Below, piece after piece: positions 8,793 to 16,886 of a DNA stretch of 64,000 nucleotides; the stretch's first letter is position 1, and the number at the start of each line of letters is the position of its first letter. The DNA is from Pseudomonas kielensis (GTDB lineage Bacteria; Pseudomonadota; Gammaproteobacteria; Pseudomonadales; Pseudomonadaceae), in the NCBI RefSeq assembly GCF_014236655.1, contig NZ_JACMYG010000031.1:1-64000 (forward strand). Reading direction: 5' to 3'. A model generated the notes under the pieces. The model saw nothing but the letters and a program-made list of their open reading frames with translations. It searched no databases and was not told the origin of the DNA. Made by a program: the position numbers and the translations under genes.

Positions 8793-9004
8793 CAGATTCT
8801 GCCTTTTCTTTTTCCTCATTAATACTGGAAGAATCCATTTAACACTTTATAGGATCCTTGTTAGCGGCTTGGTGGTGGGTGCCGAGGCGGAAAACATGAA
8901 AAAAACGCCGTATTGCCTGTACACGGGGCGAAGGGACTGGAAAATCGAGCCAGAAAATATTTTATAGGTGCGTGTTGCATCAGCCTTAGATTCTGTGTTT
9001 AATA

Positions 9005-9120
9005 GCCACAAGCAGGCGGAAACGCCTCAACCGACCCAATCTCCTGAAAGGCTGGGAAATCAACCGAAAGGTTGAACTTGCGACCACAAGGCCCGCTACG
9101 TGTAGTGGGCCTTGTGGTTT
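9005..9120 (+). ncRNA. Candidate structured small RNA
   Basis: Two perfect hairpins with GAAA tetraloops, AGGCG-GAAA-CGCCT (9014-9027) and CAACC-GAAA-GGTTG (9061-9074), are followed by a 14-pair terminator-like stem at 9083-9118 (ACCACAAGGCCC / GGGCCTTGTGGT) and TTT. GNRA loops on short GC stems followed by a terminator are a hallmark of folded RNA. No coding frame covers it. Family unknown; the terminator would also end any read-through from upstream. Confidence 0.5.
9083..9118 (+). terminator. Strong hairpin, probable terminator of the candidate RNA
   Basis: Long stem ACCACAAGGCCC / GGGCCTTGTGGT followed by TTTCTGG; the T run is short. Confidence 0.6.
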
Positions 9121-9160
9121 CTGGTGTTTGAGAAAAGCCGCTTCAATCCTCTGAATTTAG

Positions 9161-9180
9161 GTATGCGTACCTGTTATGCT
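9161..9180 (+). promoter_or_regulatory. TACGYGTTATG-type promoter/operator site
   Basis: GTATGCGTACCTGTTATGCT: extended -10-like TG-T-TATGCT. Upstream of the 9370 endonuclease gene with a leader of about 185 bases. Confidence 0.55.
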
Positions 9181-9369
9181 TCTGGCCTGACTCGGCCGGT
9201 TGTTGAACATGTCTTTACCTGCTTCGCTTTACCTTGGTTCTGCCCATAGCAGCCACCCTCCCCGGCCTTACCCAAACTGTTTTGCACATCAGCTGCTGCC
9301 ACTGTTCGGCGCCGGTGATCACAGGCGCTGCGTTCAATATTCCGTAAATCAACCTCTAAGAGTTCACCT

Positions 9370-10242
9370 ATGAAGCTAAGCAAATGTGCTGTCGGGCTTT
9401 CGGCCCTTGTGATGTTGTCGGCCGGCGCAGTCGAAGCTCGCGGTTTGATGGATTTCATCAAGCTGCCCACTGCCCAGGAAGAAAAAAATAGCTACCGTTC
9501 GGGAACGATCGGCCAGAGCGAGGCGCTCGCGCTCTACTCCAGTCAGCAGAAACAGCCCTCATTCGACGGTTGTGCCGATCTTTTCCCGGCCGCCAGGCCG
9601 ATCAACGTTGCCAGCGTGCCCGCTTCAATGAAACCAATGGCCCTGTGCTCCGATAACTTCGCGGTGCTCTATAGCTTGTCGAGTAAAACGCCTCTGGTAG
9701 TGGTCGAGCGGCTCGATGCCGCCAAGCTGCGAGATGCCAAGGGGGAGGAGCGGACAAATCAGTTCTATCCTGACCCCCGTATCCCTAAAAGCGGCCGGGC
9801 GGAGTTGAGCGACTTCAAGGGGACAGGACTGGACCGCGGGCATCAGTTTCCAGCAGGTGATAGTCCGGATAGACGCACAATGGCCCAGAGTTTTGCCCTG
9901 TCGAATATGGTCCCGCAGAATTCCAGCAATAACAGAACGGCCTGGTCGAAGTTAGAATCCGACGTCCGAAAGTTTGCCCAGCGTGCTGGCGGCAGTGTGT
10001 ATGTGTTTACCGGCCCGATCTTTGACCCCGGGTACACTACTATTGGTGACAACAAGGTCTGGGTACCGACGCGGCTGTTCAAGCTGGTGTACGACGCGTC
10101 GTCGAAACGTGCCTGGGCGTATGTACTGCCCAATGCAGAAACCCGCGTCGAGCGTCCGATGGACTACGCCACTTTCGTAAAAACCACCGGGCTCAACTTG
10201 CTGGGTGATCTGCCAGTCACCGGCACGGCCGGGCGGTCTTAG
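9370..10242 (+). CDS. Secreted DNA/RNA non-specific endonuclease
   Basis: 290 residues. Sec signal peptide in residues 1-24 (LSALVMLSAGAVEARG). The beta-beta-alpha-metal nuclease core follows: DRGHQFPAGD carries the catalytic histidine of the family DRGH motif and NMVPQNSSNNRTAW carries the metal-binding asparagine region. It should degrade nucleic acid in the periplasm or outside the cell; homologues are common on conjugative elements, where a role in limiting competing DNA has been proposed. A long leader holds a TGTTCGGC box near 9303. A possible weak terminator follows at 10279-10297. Confidence 0.9.
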   Translation: MKLSKCAVGLSALVMLSAGAVEARGLMDFIKLPTAQEEKNSYRSGTIGQSEALALYSSQQKQPSFDGCADLFPAARPINVASVPASMKPMALCSDNFAVLYSLSSKTPLVVVERLDAAKLRDAKGEERTNQFYPDPRIPKSGRAELSDFKGTGLDRGHQFPAGDSPDRRTMAQSFALSNMVPQNSSNNRTAWSKLESDVRKFAQRAGGSVYVFTGPIFDPGYTTIGDNKVWVPTRLFKLVYDASSKRAWAYVLPNAETRVERPMDYATFVKTTGLNLLGDLPVTGTAGRS

Positions 10243-10278
10243 TCTTCGGGGATAAGCTGGCTTGAGGGATGGGCCGTT

Positions 10279-10297
10279 GGGGGCGCCGATCGCCCCC
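10279..10297 (+). terminator. Hairpin after endonuclease gene
   Basis: GGGGGCG-CCGAT-CGCCCCC, followed by TTCACCCGATTTT; weak because the T run is distant. Confidence 0.45.
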
Positions 10298-10348
10298 TTC
10301 ACCCGATTTTGGGCTGCGGCATACTGCTTTTCCTCTGTACTGTGCTCT

Positions 10349-11356
10349 TCAGTTGTTGCGCCACATCTCCCAAGAAGCGAACAACCGTTCAGCCGAAACG
10401 ATCTGAGCAAATCCCATCCGATCGGCGACCATTGCCGGCGACTCTCCCTGTTCAAACAGCTCCGCCGCGTACGAGTTGCGCAACGTTTGCGGGCTGGCGC
10501 GATGCTCATCTCCTCGTAACGCTTTGACCCCTGATTCCTCGATCACCGACTCAGTGATACGCACGATCGTGGATGGGTGGATGCTGGTGACAGGCTTGCC
10601 ATTTTTGATGATGGTCTTGATGTCCGAGGGAAACAGCAAATTGCCTTCGGTGGCCATCCGCTCCCGATGATGCAACCAGGTGGTCAGCGCCTGCGCGGCA
10701 TAGTCAAACGGCCGAGTGCGGTGGGAAAACTGCGATCGTTTGTCGCGAAGCGTGATCCAATGGTCGCCCCGCAAGTCGATGCAATTAACAGTCAAAGCCA
10801 CGATCTCCGCTACCTTGAGCCCAGCCCCCACACACGATCCAACGATCGCCCGATCCCGGGCTTCACGCCACTGATCACGCTCTTTCTCCGCGCAGATCGG
10901 CGAAATCAGGTGAGTGGACAATACATCCCGTTCAACTCGCTTGAGAAAGCTCGTAGGCAGGTTTCCATCCGCTTCCTTCCATTTTGCTCCTTCCTCGCGC
11001 ATCGCCTGTGCGGCCGGGTTCATGAAGCCGACTTCGGAAGTGTTCTTGATTAGATCCGCCAGCACCCGCTGGATCAGCTTGCGGTACCGGTCGCGCTGGG
11101 GGCGATTGTTGTCGAGGCTTTCCAGGAACGCACTGATCGCTATTGAATCTACTTCGCTTAATTTAATGCTCTTTTGCTCAATCCAGGCGACAAAGCGACC
11201 CCATTGAGCCCGATAGACCTCGGCGGATGAGATTCTGATGTGAGCGCGTGAGGTGCCGCGGCCTGGCTGCTGGCTCAACCACTGCTCAAACGTGGTCTTG
11301 GGATCGGTATCCCAGGCGGTTGAGTCGGTTTTGAACAGGTCGTCGTGCGCACTCAT
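10349..11356 (-). CDS. Tyrosine recombinase-like protein with degenerate active site
   Basis: 335 residues with the fold of a phage integrase: core-binding domain about 20-110 (AQWGRFVAWIEQKS...FLESLDNNR), catalytic-like domain about 165-330. The Arg-I box is AGLKVAEIVAL (Lys in place of Arg), the HxxR box is SPQTLRNSYA (His replaced, Arg kept), and the terminal block MGFAQIVSAERLFASW lacks the usual His and has Phe where the nucleophilic Tyr is expected. It may bind DNA without recombining it. Alone, convergent with the endonuclease gene. Confidence 0.8.
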   Translation of the reverse strand: MSAHDDLFKTDSTAWDTDPKTTFEQWLSQQPGRGTSRAHIRISSAEVYRAQWGRFVAWIEQKSIKLSEVDSIAISAFLESLDNNRPQRDRYRKLIQRVLADLIKNTSEVGFMNPAAQAMREEGAKWKEADGNLPTSFLKRVERDVLSTHLISPICAEKERDQWREARDRAIVGSCVGAGLKVAEIVALTVNCIDLRGDHWITLRDKRSQFSHRTRPFDYAAQALTTWLHHRERMATEGNLLFPSDIKTIIKNGKPVTSIHPSTIVRITESVIEESGVKALRGDEHRASPQTLRNSYAAELFEQGESPAMVADRMGFAQIVSAERLFASWEMWRNN

Positions 11357-11597
11357 GGTTCACTCCGCAGGTCCAGGCCTTGGTCAGGTTGGTGAACGCC
11401 TGACTGTTAATTGCATGTGGTTGAAATGGGATTCTAGCGGAGGTTTTGGCGCCCTGCATGCCTGTTTTGCCACTGGAAAATGTGAGCAATGCTGCGGTGT
11501 GTGGCGCTGACCAGCGACGTGGCCAAGTCGCACCTGGTGCCACAGCAAAAGCCAAGGCACCGAACAGAAAGGGGGACTCCTCCCCGCTACACGCCCC

Positions 11598-11610
11598 TGT
11601 AATGCATCCC
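11598..11610 (+). promoter_or_regulatory. Leader box of the small-gene family
   Basis: TGTAATGCATCCC, 36 bases before ATG 11647; then GTTCAACTTTCTTTCAGGG. Confidence 0.5.
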
Positions 11611-11646
11611 TAAGGTGCACGTTCAACTTTCTTTCAGGGAATACAC

Positions 11647-12528
11647 ATGACTCACTCGAATAAGCGCAACAGCTTCATCCGCATCGCCGCCGCGGCTTGT
11701 CACGTACGTCTGACATTGAAATCGGGGCACACTGAGTGCTGCTCAGTGCAGCTGGATGCCGCGGAACCTCTGGTTGATGACCTGGTGCTGCAATTGATCT
11801 GGGGCAACCAAGGCCGCTGTCATACCATCATCACGGAAAAAGGCATCGCCGAAGGCAACTGGGTTGGCGACTTGTTTCACTGCAACAACAGCTGGGGCGA
11901 ATCGGTGACACTCCAGTTCATCCAGATGAAAGTCCTCACGCCGGAAGACGCACCGTCGGCGGTGATCGAATCGGCCCTTCAGCAGGTGTTCGCACTGGCT
12001 GCTGGCAACCCGGACCTGATCGAGGAAAAAGCGGTGGTGGCCAGCCTCTCGGCAGCCGTCGCGCAAGGTCCAAAAGCGTTAATGCACTTCTTGTTTCCGG
12101 CGCAGCACAACGCTCTGCGAACGCTGCATAAATTGAATCAGCAGTCCGACGAAGATGAAGGCTATGACTGGGAAACCTTGACGCCGGCACTCAACGCCGT
12201 CAGCGAGGGTTTGAACGCTGGCTACGGCGCACAACTGTCGATTGGCGACGATGCAGCAGATGAAGATCTCGGTTTGATTCCGTGGACTGGGGAGATCCTG
12301 GATTTCCTCAAGGACTACGTTAACCGCACCGACAACCTGGAAAACGAAGCTGAACTGGTCTTCAGACTGCTGATGATTTCCATCAAGCTGCATACCCGCA
12401 GCCAACTCGACGCTTACCTGGACACCTTGCGTGCCCGGTTGCTCGACGACAACGATGATCTGAAAACCCTGTCGAGCATGCCGCTCGAGGACATTCTGGA
12501 ACAGATCACTAAACCTGTGGCGGCGTAA
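11647..12528 (+). CDS. Hypothetical protein
   Basis: 293 residues, acidic, soluble, cysteines near the N-terminus (AACHV, ECCSV). Contains LVLQLIWGNQGRCHTII and a C-terminal helical part (LHTRSQLDAYLDTLRARLL). No family recognised. It is one of the few plus-strand genes with the shared leader, and ends in its own terminator, so it is a full cassette-type unit. Confidence 0.78.
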   Translation: MTHSNKRNSFIRIAAAACHVRLTLKSGHTECCSVQLDAAEPLVDDLVLQLIWGNQGRCHTIITEKGIAEGNWVGDLFHCNNSWGESVTLQFIQMKVLTPEDAPSAVIESALQQVFALAAGNPDLIEEKAVVASLSAAVAQGPKALMHFLFPAQHNALRTLHKLNQQSDEDEGYDWETLTPALNAVSEGLNAGYGAQLSIGDDAADEDLGLIPWTGEILDFLKDYVNRTDNLENEAELVFRLLMISIKLHTRSQLDAYLDTLRARLLDDNDDLKTLSSMPLEDILEQITKPVAA

Positions 12529-12556
12529 GCTGTGCAGATTCCTTAACCGCTACACC

Positions 12557-12578
12557 AGCCCTGACTTCGGTCGGGGCT
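12557..12578 (+). terminator. Intrinsic terminator
   Basis: AGCCC-GAC-TTC-GGTC-GGGCT type stem followed by TTTTTT. Confidence 0.9.
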
Positions 12579-12586
12579 TTTTTGGT

Positions 12587-12677
12587 TTGTAATTTCGACA
12601 TCTAGTATTTTCTAGCGATGTATAGCGATATCTAACTGGCGGAGCTAGACTTCGCTATATCTTTATAGAAATTACAA
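12587..12677. repeat. Nested inverted repeats upstream of AAA ATPase gene
   Basis: Outer arms TTGTAATTTC (12587-12596) and GAAATTACAA (12668-12677); inner arms TATAGCGA (12621-12628) and TCGCTATA (12652-12659). A+T-rich, 91 bases, ends 16 bases before ATG 12694. Could be a promoter with operators, an autoregulatory site or a recombination/attachment site. Confidence 0.7.
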
Positions 12678-12693
12678 TTCTTGTGAGGCTGAT

Positions 12694-13857
12694 ATGGATC
12701 CCTACCGTAACCCGTTTGCGCCCGGCGCAGGAAGCAGGCCCCCAGAATTGGCAGGACGCGATGCCATCCTTGAAGCTGCAAGAATATCTTGTGGGCGAGC
12801 AGTTAACGGGCGGAGCGCCCGATCGATCATGCTCCTCGGATTACGAGGTACAGGCAAGACGGTGCTGTTAAATGAAATTGGAAAAATTGCGAAGGAGGAA
12901 GGTCTTCTCGTTTCCAAGGTCGAGTCGCCAGAGCGCGAAAGCCTTGCACGACTCCTCTATCCAGAAATGCGGAAGGTGATGCGTTCACTTTCCGGTGTTG
13001 AGGCGGCTAAGCAAATTGCTAGCCGAGGACTTAAAGGCCTCCGCGGTTTTGCATCTATCTTCAAGATTGATATTGGAGGAGTTGAGGTCGGTGTTGAGCC
13101 TGAGCCTGGACTCGCCGATAGCGGGGACCTTCAATACGATCTTCCAGACCTTTTTGCAGTTATAGGTGAAGCAGCACAAGCTGCTGGTAAAGGTTGGATT
13201 CTTCTCATTGATGAAGTCCAGTACCTCACAGAAGCGGATCTATCCGCACTCATTGTGGCTATTCACCGCATGTCTCAAGAAGGCCTTCCCGTGCTGCTCG
13301 TCGGTGCAGGGCTTCCGCAAGTAGCTCGCTTGGCGGGTGAGGCAAAGTCGTATGCTGAGCGACTTTTTCTCTACCCAGCAGTGGATGCGCTTGATCAAAT
13401 TTCTGCTATTCAAGCAGTTCAAAAGCCGATAGTGGAAGAGGAAGCCTCAATTGAGGCCGGGGCATTGGGCAGCATTGTTGAGCGTACCCGAGGCTATCCT
13501 TTTTTCCTTCAAGAGTGGGCGTCAACCGCTTGGAACAACGCTGAGGGGCCAGAAATCACGGTTGATGATGTGAACCATTCCTACAGCGAGACATTAGCTT
13601 CTCTCGATGCCGGCTTCTTCAGGGTTCGTATTGACCGACTTACGCGTTCTGAGGTCCAGTTCGTGAAGACCATGTCGGAGCTCGGAGATGGTCCCTATGC
13701 CATGGCTGATATTGCGAAGGCGATGGGACGTTCTCAATCATCGCTGGGCCCCACTCGGGCCAACATAATTTTTAAAGGGATGATCTACAGCACAGATCAC
13801 GGTTATCTGAACTTTACCGTTCCACTGTTTGCAGAATATATGCGTCGCCAGGGGTAA
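12694..13857 (+). CDS. AAA-family ATPase (AAA_16-like)
   Basis: 387 residues. Walker A LGLRGTGKTVLL at about 48-59, Walker B ILLIDEVQYL at about 170, arginine-sensor-like region after VLLVGAGLP, and a C-terminal winged-helix-like domain (MADIAKAMGRSQSSLGPTRA). Resembles stand-alone Orc1/Cdc6-like or archaeal-type ATPases of unknown role found on mobile DNA. ATG 12694 follows GTGAGG. Base composition is visibly more A+T-rich than its neighbours, suggesting separate acquisition. Followed by a 68-residue small gene. Confidence 0.85.
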   Translation: MDPYRNPFAPGAGSRPPELAGRDAILEAARISCGRAVNGRSARSIMLLGLRGTGKTVLLNEIGKIAKEEGLLVSKVESPERESLARLLYPEMRKVMRSLSGVEAAKQIASRGLKGLRGFASIFKIDIGGVEVGVEPEPGLADSGDLQYDLPDLFAVIGEAAQAAGKGWILLIDEVQYLTEADLSALIVAIHRMSQEGLPVLLVGAGLPQVARLAGEAKSYAERLFLYPAVDALDQISAIQAVQKPIVEEEASIEAGALGSIVERTRGYPFFLQEWASTAWNNAEGPEITVDDVNHSYSETLASLDAGFFRVRIDRLTRSEVQFVKTMSELGDGPYAMADIAKAMGRSQSSLGPTRANIIFKGMIYSTDHGYLNFTVPLFAEYMRRQG

Positions 13858-13954
13858 GTCGCAGATCACCGTTCCGTTCCGGTCCGGTCGGGCCAAGCGG
13901 ATTCGGGGAAAAGGAACGAATCGATCGCTGAAACACGCGCAGAGATTGGAAAAA

Positions 13955-14161
13955 ATGAGCAAGCACGAAGTAGATAACCTGATTACAGGTCTCGAAATTC
14001 TCAAGAGATACAAACCTTCCATGGCAACTTATGGCAGTGGCCGCGCCAGGAAAACCCTTGAAACTCAAGAGGAGGAATTCGGTGGTATTTCTCCTCGTGA
14101 TCGTGCTCATTTACTTGAGCTGGGCTGGGAAACGAATGGCGCCTTTGGATGGAGAAAGTGA
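13955..14161 (+). CDS. Small hypothetical protein, LGW...W type
   Basis: 68 residues starting MSKHEVDNLITGLEIL. Ends ISPRDRAHLLELGWETNGAFGWRK; the LLxLGW-x(5-7)-W ending recurs in small phage and plasmid proteins. The frame is open back to 13829 overlapping the ATPase, but no ribosome site supports a longer start. Probably co-transcribed with the ATPase. Confidence 0.6.
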   Translation: MSKHEVDNLITGLEILKRYKPSMATYGSGRARKTLETQEEEFGGISPRDRAHLLELGWETNGAFGWRK

Positions 14162-14590
14162 TCGGAAGCGTGCACGTGGTACACACTCCAGGCTCTTCCA
14201 GTTAGGTTCCCCACTTCCGACTTTGAGCAAAGAATGGGCTTCCGTGGTAGGTGACAGCGCTTTTCCTCGACGAATGGACTGGAAGGCTTAGGCGGATTTG
14301 CCTACGCTCAAAACGCGACTAAAGCGTGACGGGTAAAAACGTGCCGTCTCGGGCTGTCAGGATGTGGACTTGAGCCTCACAGCTTTAAAATATGGGAGCG
14401 CGGGAGGTATTCCGGCAAAGATCAGCCCCTAGTCCACCGACCGATGCGAAAGACAGACAAAGCCAGCCCTTAGCGCTGGCTTTGTTTTTCCCCGTGGCCG
14501 CTTCAGAATGCGCCGGTACGAACAACCTGGATCGCACGCGAGCGCGGAGAGATTGCGCTACGTCTGCATCGACAATAAAAGTAGGACCTA
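14162..14590. other. Intergenic stretch
   Basis: No convincing gene. Holds the terminator at 14459-14483. The segment from 14500 to 14590 must contain the promoter of the 14591 gene. Confidence 0.4.
14459..14483 (+). terminator. Intrinsic terminator
   Basis: AAAGCCAGC / GCTGGCTTT stem followed by GTTTTT. Confidence 0.85.
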
Positions 14591-15106
14591 ATGGTAGAAA
14601 AAGCGCCGATACCCGTCTTTCAAGCACCGCGAGACATTGCACTCAAGCTTTTCCGCGAAGCCGGCCGGACCTGGAATGCCACGGACCTCGAATCCATGGG
14701 GGACCATCTTTTCAATTTTTGTGTGACCAGTTCTTCACTGCGAGACTGGTTGTTGCAGTCGAAAGGTGTAAAAGGCGATAACGCGTTTCATCAAGACTGG
14801 CGGGGTAAAGCCGACGGACTTTTTGGGGTGTGTGCCGATATTGCGAATGCGGCAAAGCATTTGTTGGTCTTAAAAGCTTCAGTGGCGACGAACACCGAGC
14901 AGTTGGTCGCGTTAGGACCTAACGGCGCAATACCTGGCTCGGAGAGGTATCGAGACAGTTTCCATATTGTGTTGAGTACCGGCAACACCATCGACCTACT
15001 GATGTTCATCCATAAAATCTGTATGGCGTGGGAAGAGACCTTCCGTGCAGATCCAGACCAATCTCCTTTGCCAGCCCACGCTGAATTTTTGCTGACCCGG
15101 CAATAA
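14591..15106 (+). CDS. Conserved hypothetical protein
   Basis: 171 residues, mostly helical: LKLFREAGRTWNATDLESM, LRDWLLQSKGVKGDNAF, ADIANAAKHLLVLKAS. The N-AA-KH motif and length match a family of plasmid/phage hypotheticals; no function known to me. Starts MVEKAPIPVFQ; AGTAGGACCTA lies just upstream. Followed by another plus-strand gene at 15189. Confidence 0.75.
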   Translation: MVEKAPIPVFQAPRDIALKLFREAGRTWNATDLESMGDHLFNFCVTSSSLRDWLLQSKGVKGDNAFHQDWRGKADGLFGVCADIANAAKHLLVLKASVATNTEQLVALGPNGAIPGSERYRDSFHIVLSTGNTIDLLMFIHKICMAWEETFRADPDQSPLPAHAEFLLTRQ

Positions 15107-15188
15107 AGTCTGATGCACTCGCTGCCTCATGACGTCGCGATCGGCGCTCCTGGGGCTGGATTCATACCCGCCCAATTGAGGAATGAGC

Positions 15189-15419
15189 ATGAGCGACAGC
15201 CCGCACTTGATCCTGACCGCGGAAAATCCGCGCACGGAACAGACCGTTTTTGCCGAATTTGAGCGTTCAGAAATTTGGGCCTTAGCTCAACTGGTCAAGC
15301 GCCTCAGTTTCAATGAGTGCCGTGCCAATGCGGTAGACGATGATGAGGCTTATCTCATGACAGACGCACTGGCGAAATTGCAGCGTTTTCTGGCCGGCGC
15401 TGGGGTTGCCCCTCGGTAA
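15189..15419 (+). CDS. Small conserved protein of Pseudomonas type
   Basis: 76 residues. Conserved core FERSEIWALAQLVKRLSFNE and AVDDDEAYLMTDALAKLQRFL, which I recognise as a widespread Pseudomonas small hypothetical. ATG 15189 fits TGAGGA spacing better than ATG 15183. No function. Confidence 0.78.
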   Translation: MSDSPHLILTAENPRTEQTVFAEFERSEIWALAQLVKRLSFNECRANAVDDDEAYLMTDALAKLQRFLAGAGVAPR

Positions 15420-15460
15420 GTAGCCTCCTTTTCGAATGACGGGCAAGCAGGCAAAAAAAA

Positions 15461-15482
15461 CCGCCAGCCAAAAGGCCAGCGG
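15461..15482 (-). terminator. Intrinsic terminator
   Basis: CCGC-x-GCC-AAAA-GGC-x-GCGG stem with eight minus-strand T residues; ends the 15492 gene. Confidence 0.85.
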
Positions 15483-15491
15483 TCGTGGGGG

Positions 15492-16157
15492 TTATTGTGC
15501 ATGCGACGTCTGGAGGACGTAGCGTTTCTCAGGAACCATGATCGTTTCTTCAACGACGTCCATTTCCAGCATGTCGAGGAAGGCCACAAGAATGTCATCA
15601 CAGGCACTGTCAAACGCTTCGACGACATTGACGCGAGCCCTCAACTGCTCCATCGACCAGTCTTCGAAGTCGCCCTCATCGTCGATACCGGCATGAGAGA
15701 CACTAAGTTGGCGGGGCGGCATTGCGTAGTTAACTCGTCCTTGGTCGCCGGTTGCACGGCAGGAACCACAGGTGTTGTCACCTTCGGTGTTGCCACAAGC
15801 TTTATAGTTGCGCTGGTAACACGTACGGCAATAGGACTTATAGCCTGTCGATTTCCATTCACTGCTCAGCAGTACCAGGTAACCACCTGAACGGCCATTG
15901 CTCCCGATCGTGTAGGCCCCGTGCATCTGGGTTACAAAGTCTTGAATCTGCATGTCGAGTTCATCCCAGATATCCGTCTGGATGACCTTGAATGCCTTGT
16001 CGAGTTGCTCGGACGACAGCCCCAGATTATGCAGTTTGATGCAGTGCGCATAACTGGTAGACCCGTTCCAACTGTTCATGGTGTTGTAGCGAAAGTGGTC
16101 GTTCAGGAACTGAACCATCGACTCTTTGCTGCGGCGATCAATTTTCTTTTGCGACAT
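15492..16157 (-). CDS. Cysteine-rich hypothetical protein
   Basis: 221 residues. A central cluster CRTCYQRNYKAC...NTCGSC (five or six cysteines, about 110-135) looks like a zinc-binding knuckle. N-terminal basic helix (SQKKIDRRSKESMVQFLND). C-terminus acidic with long helices (LVAFLDMLEMDVVEE). No family recognised. Own leader box and terminator. Confidence 0.75.
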   Translation of the reverse strand: MSQKKIDRRSKESMVQFLNDHFRYNTMNSWNGSTSYAHCIKLHNLGLSSEQLDKAFKVIQTDIWDELDMQIQDFVTQMHGAYTIGSNGRSGGYLVLLSSEWKSTGYKSYCRTCYQRNYKACGNTEGDNTCGSCRATGDQGRVNYAMPPRQLSVSHAGIDDEGDFEDWSMEQLRARVNVVEAFDSACDDILVAFLDMLEMDVVEETIMVPEKRYVLQTSHAQ

Positions 16158-16186
16158 GTGGGATCCCCCGTTATCTGTGTAATTGA

Positions 16187-16200
16187 GAGATGCCGAACAC
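16187..16200 (-). promoter_or_regulatory. Leader box of the small-gene family
   Basis: Gene-sense GTGTTCGGCATCTC, about 30 bases before ATG 16157. Confidence 0.6.
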
Positions 16201-16220
16201 GGGTGGTGAAAATAAAAAAA

Positions 16221-16237
16221 CCCGGCGGGTAGCCGGG
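16221..16237 (-). terminator. Intrinsic terminator
   Basis: CCCGGC-GGGTA-GCCGGG with seven minus-strand T residues; ends the 16248 gene. Confidence 0.88.
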
Positions 16238-16247
16238 CTTGGGTGGG

Positions 16248-16745
16248 TTAAGCAGTTTGCTTGTGCAGTGGCGGTGCCAACAGCTTTTCAACGTACTGAC
16301 GATCGCTCGCCACCATCCTGCCGGCGATTTCCTGCGTGAGCGTGGCGAAGTCATCGCTGACTCGATTCTGGCTCCCGGCATTGCCGTTAGCTTGCTCCTG
16401 CCAGCACCGCTCGTAGGCTGTGACAAGTGCACGTGCATCAGCGAGGCGAATGCGCAAGACGATTGCCATTAAGACCTTGCCGACCTGGTAGGTCGGTGGG
16501 GTTTGAGGATCGGTGCTGACCTGGGTAATGGGGCTCGTTTCTGCACTGCCCGCCACTTCCAGGGAAGTCGCGCCTGCACTGCTGATCAACCCACTCAGCT
16601 TTGCGACGGACATGTTGTAGATGTCGTTGTAATCATCACCTTCTGGGGGGCGTTCAGCCTCATTGAGCTCGTCATTGTGCGCAACGAGAGCCGACAGCAG
16701 TTCTTGAAGATGGATGACTGAAACGTAGCCATTGGGATTGTTCAT
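16248..16745 (-). CDS. Hypothetical protein
   Basis: 165 residues, acidic N-terminal half (LVAHNDELNEAERPPEGDDY) and a helical C-terminal half (MAIVLRIRLADARALVTAYE). No family recognised. Leader: ACCTGATTGCAAG..CAATCAATCAGGAAG, which can fold with the ribosome site in the 3' arm. Confidence 0.72.
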   Translation of the reverse strand: MNNPNGYVSVIHLQELLSALVAHNDELNEAERPPEGDDYNDIYNMSVAKLSGLISSAGATSLEVAGSAETSPITQVSTDPQTPPTYQVGKVLMAIVLRIRLADARALVTAYERCWQEQANGNAGSQNRVSDDFATLTQEIAGRMVASDRQYVEKLLAPPLHKQTA

Positions 16746-16782
16746 TTTAGGGAAGCTTCCTGATTGATTGAACTTGCAATCA

Positions 16783-16796
16783 GGTAATGGCGAACA
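16783..16796 (-). promoter_or_regulatory. Leader box of the small-gene family
   Basis: Gene-sense TGTTCGCCATTACC, followed by TGATTGCAAGTTCAATC before the 16745 gene. Confidence 0.65.
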
Positions 16797-16840
16797 GGCG
16801 ATTACACGGAGCCCGGCCGTCGCTCAGGTTTGTGCGCGCA

Positions 16841-16853
16841 TGTGTTTCATCAC
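16841..16853 (+). promoter_or_regulatory. Leader box of the small-gene family
   Basis: TGTGTTTCATCAC, then CGCAAACCTTTCAGGAG before ATG 16887; plus-strand copy. Confidence 0.6.
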
Positions 16854-16886
16854 GATGGGTAACGCAAACCTTTCAGGAGAAGAACC

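Noticed and set aside
15492..16232. Plus-strand ORFs across the 15492 gene
   Set aside because: Antisense shadows; the minus-strand ORF has leader, ribosome site and terminator.
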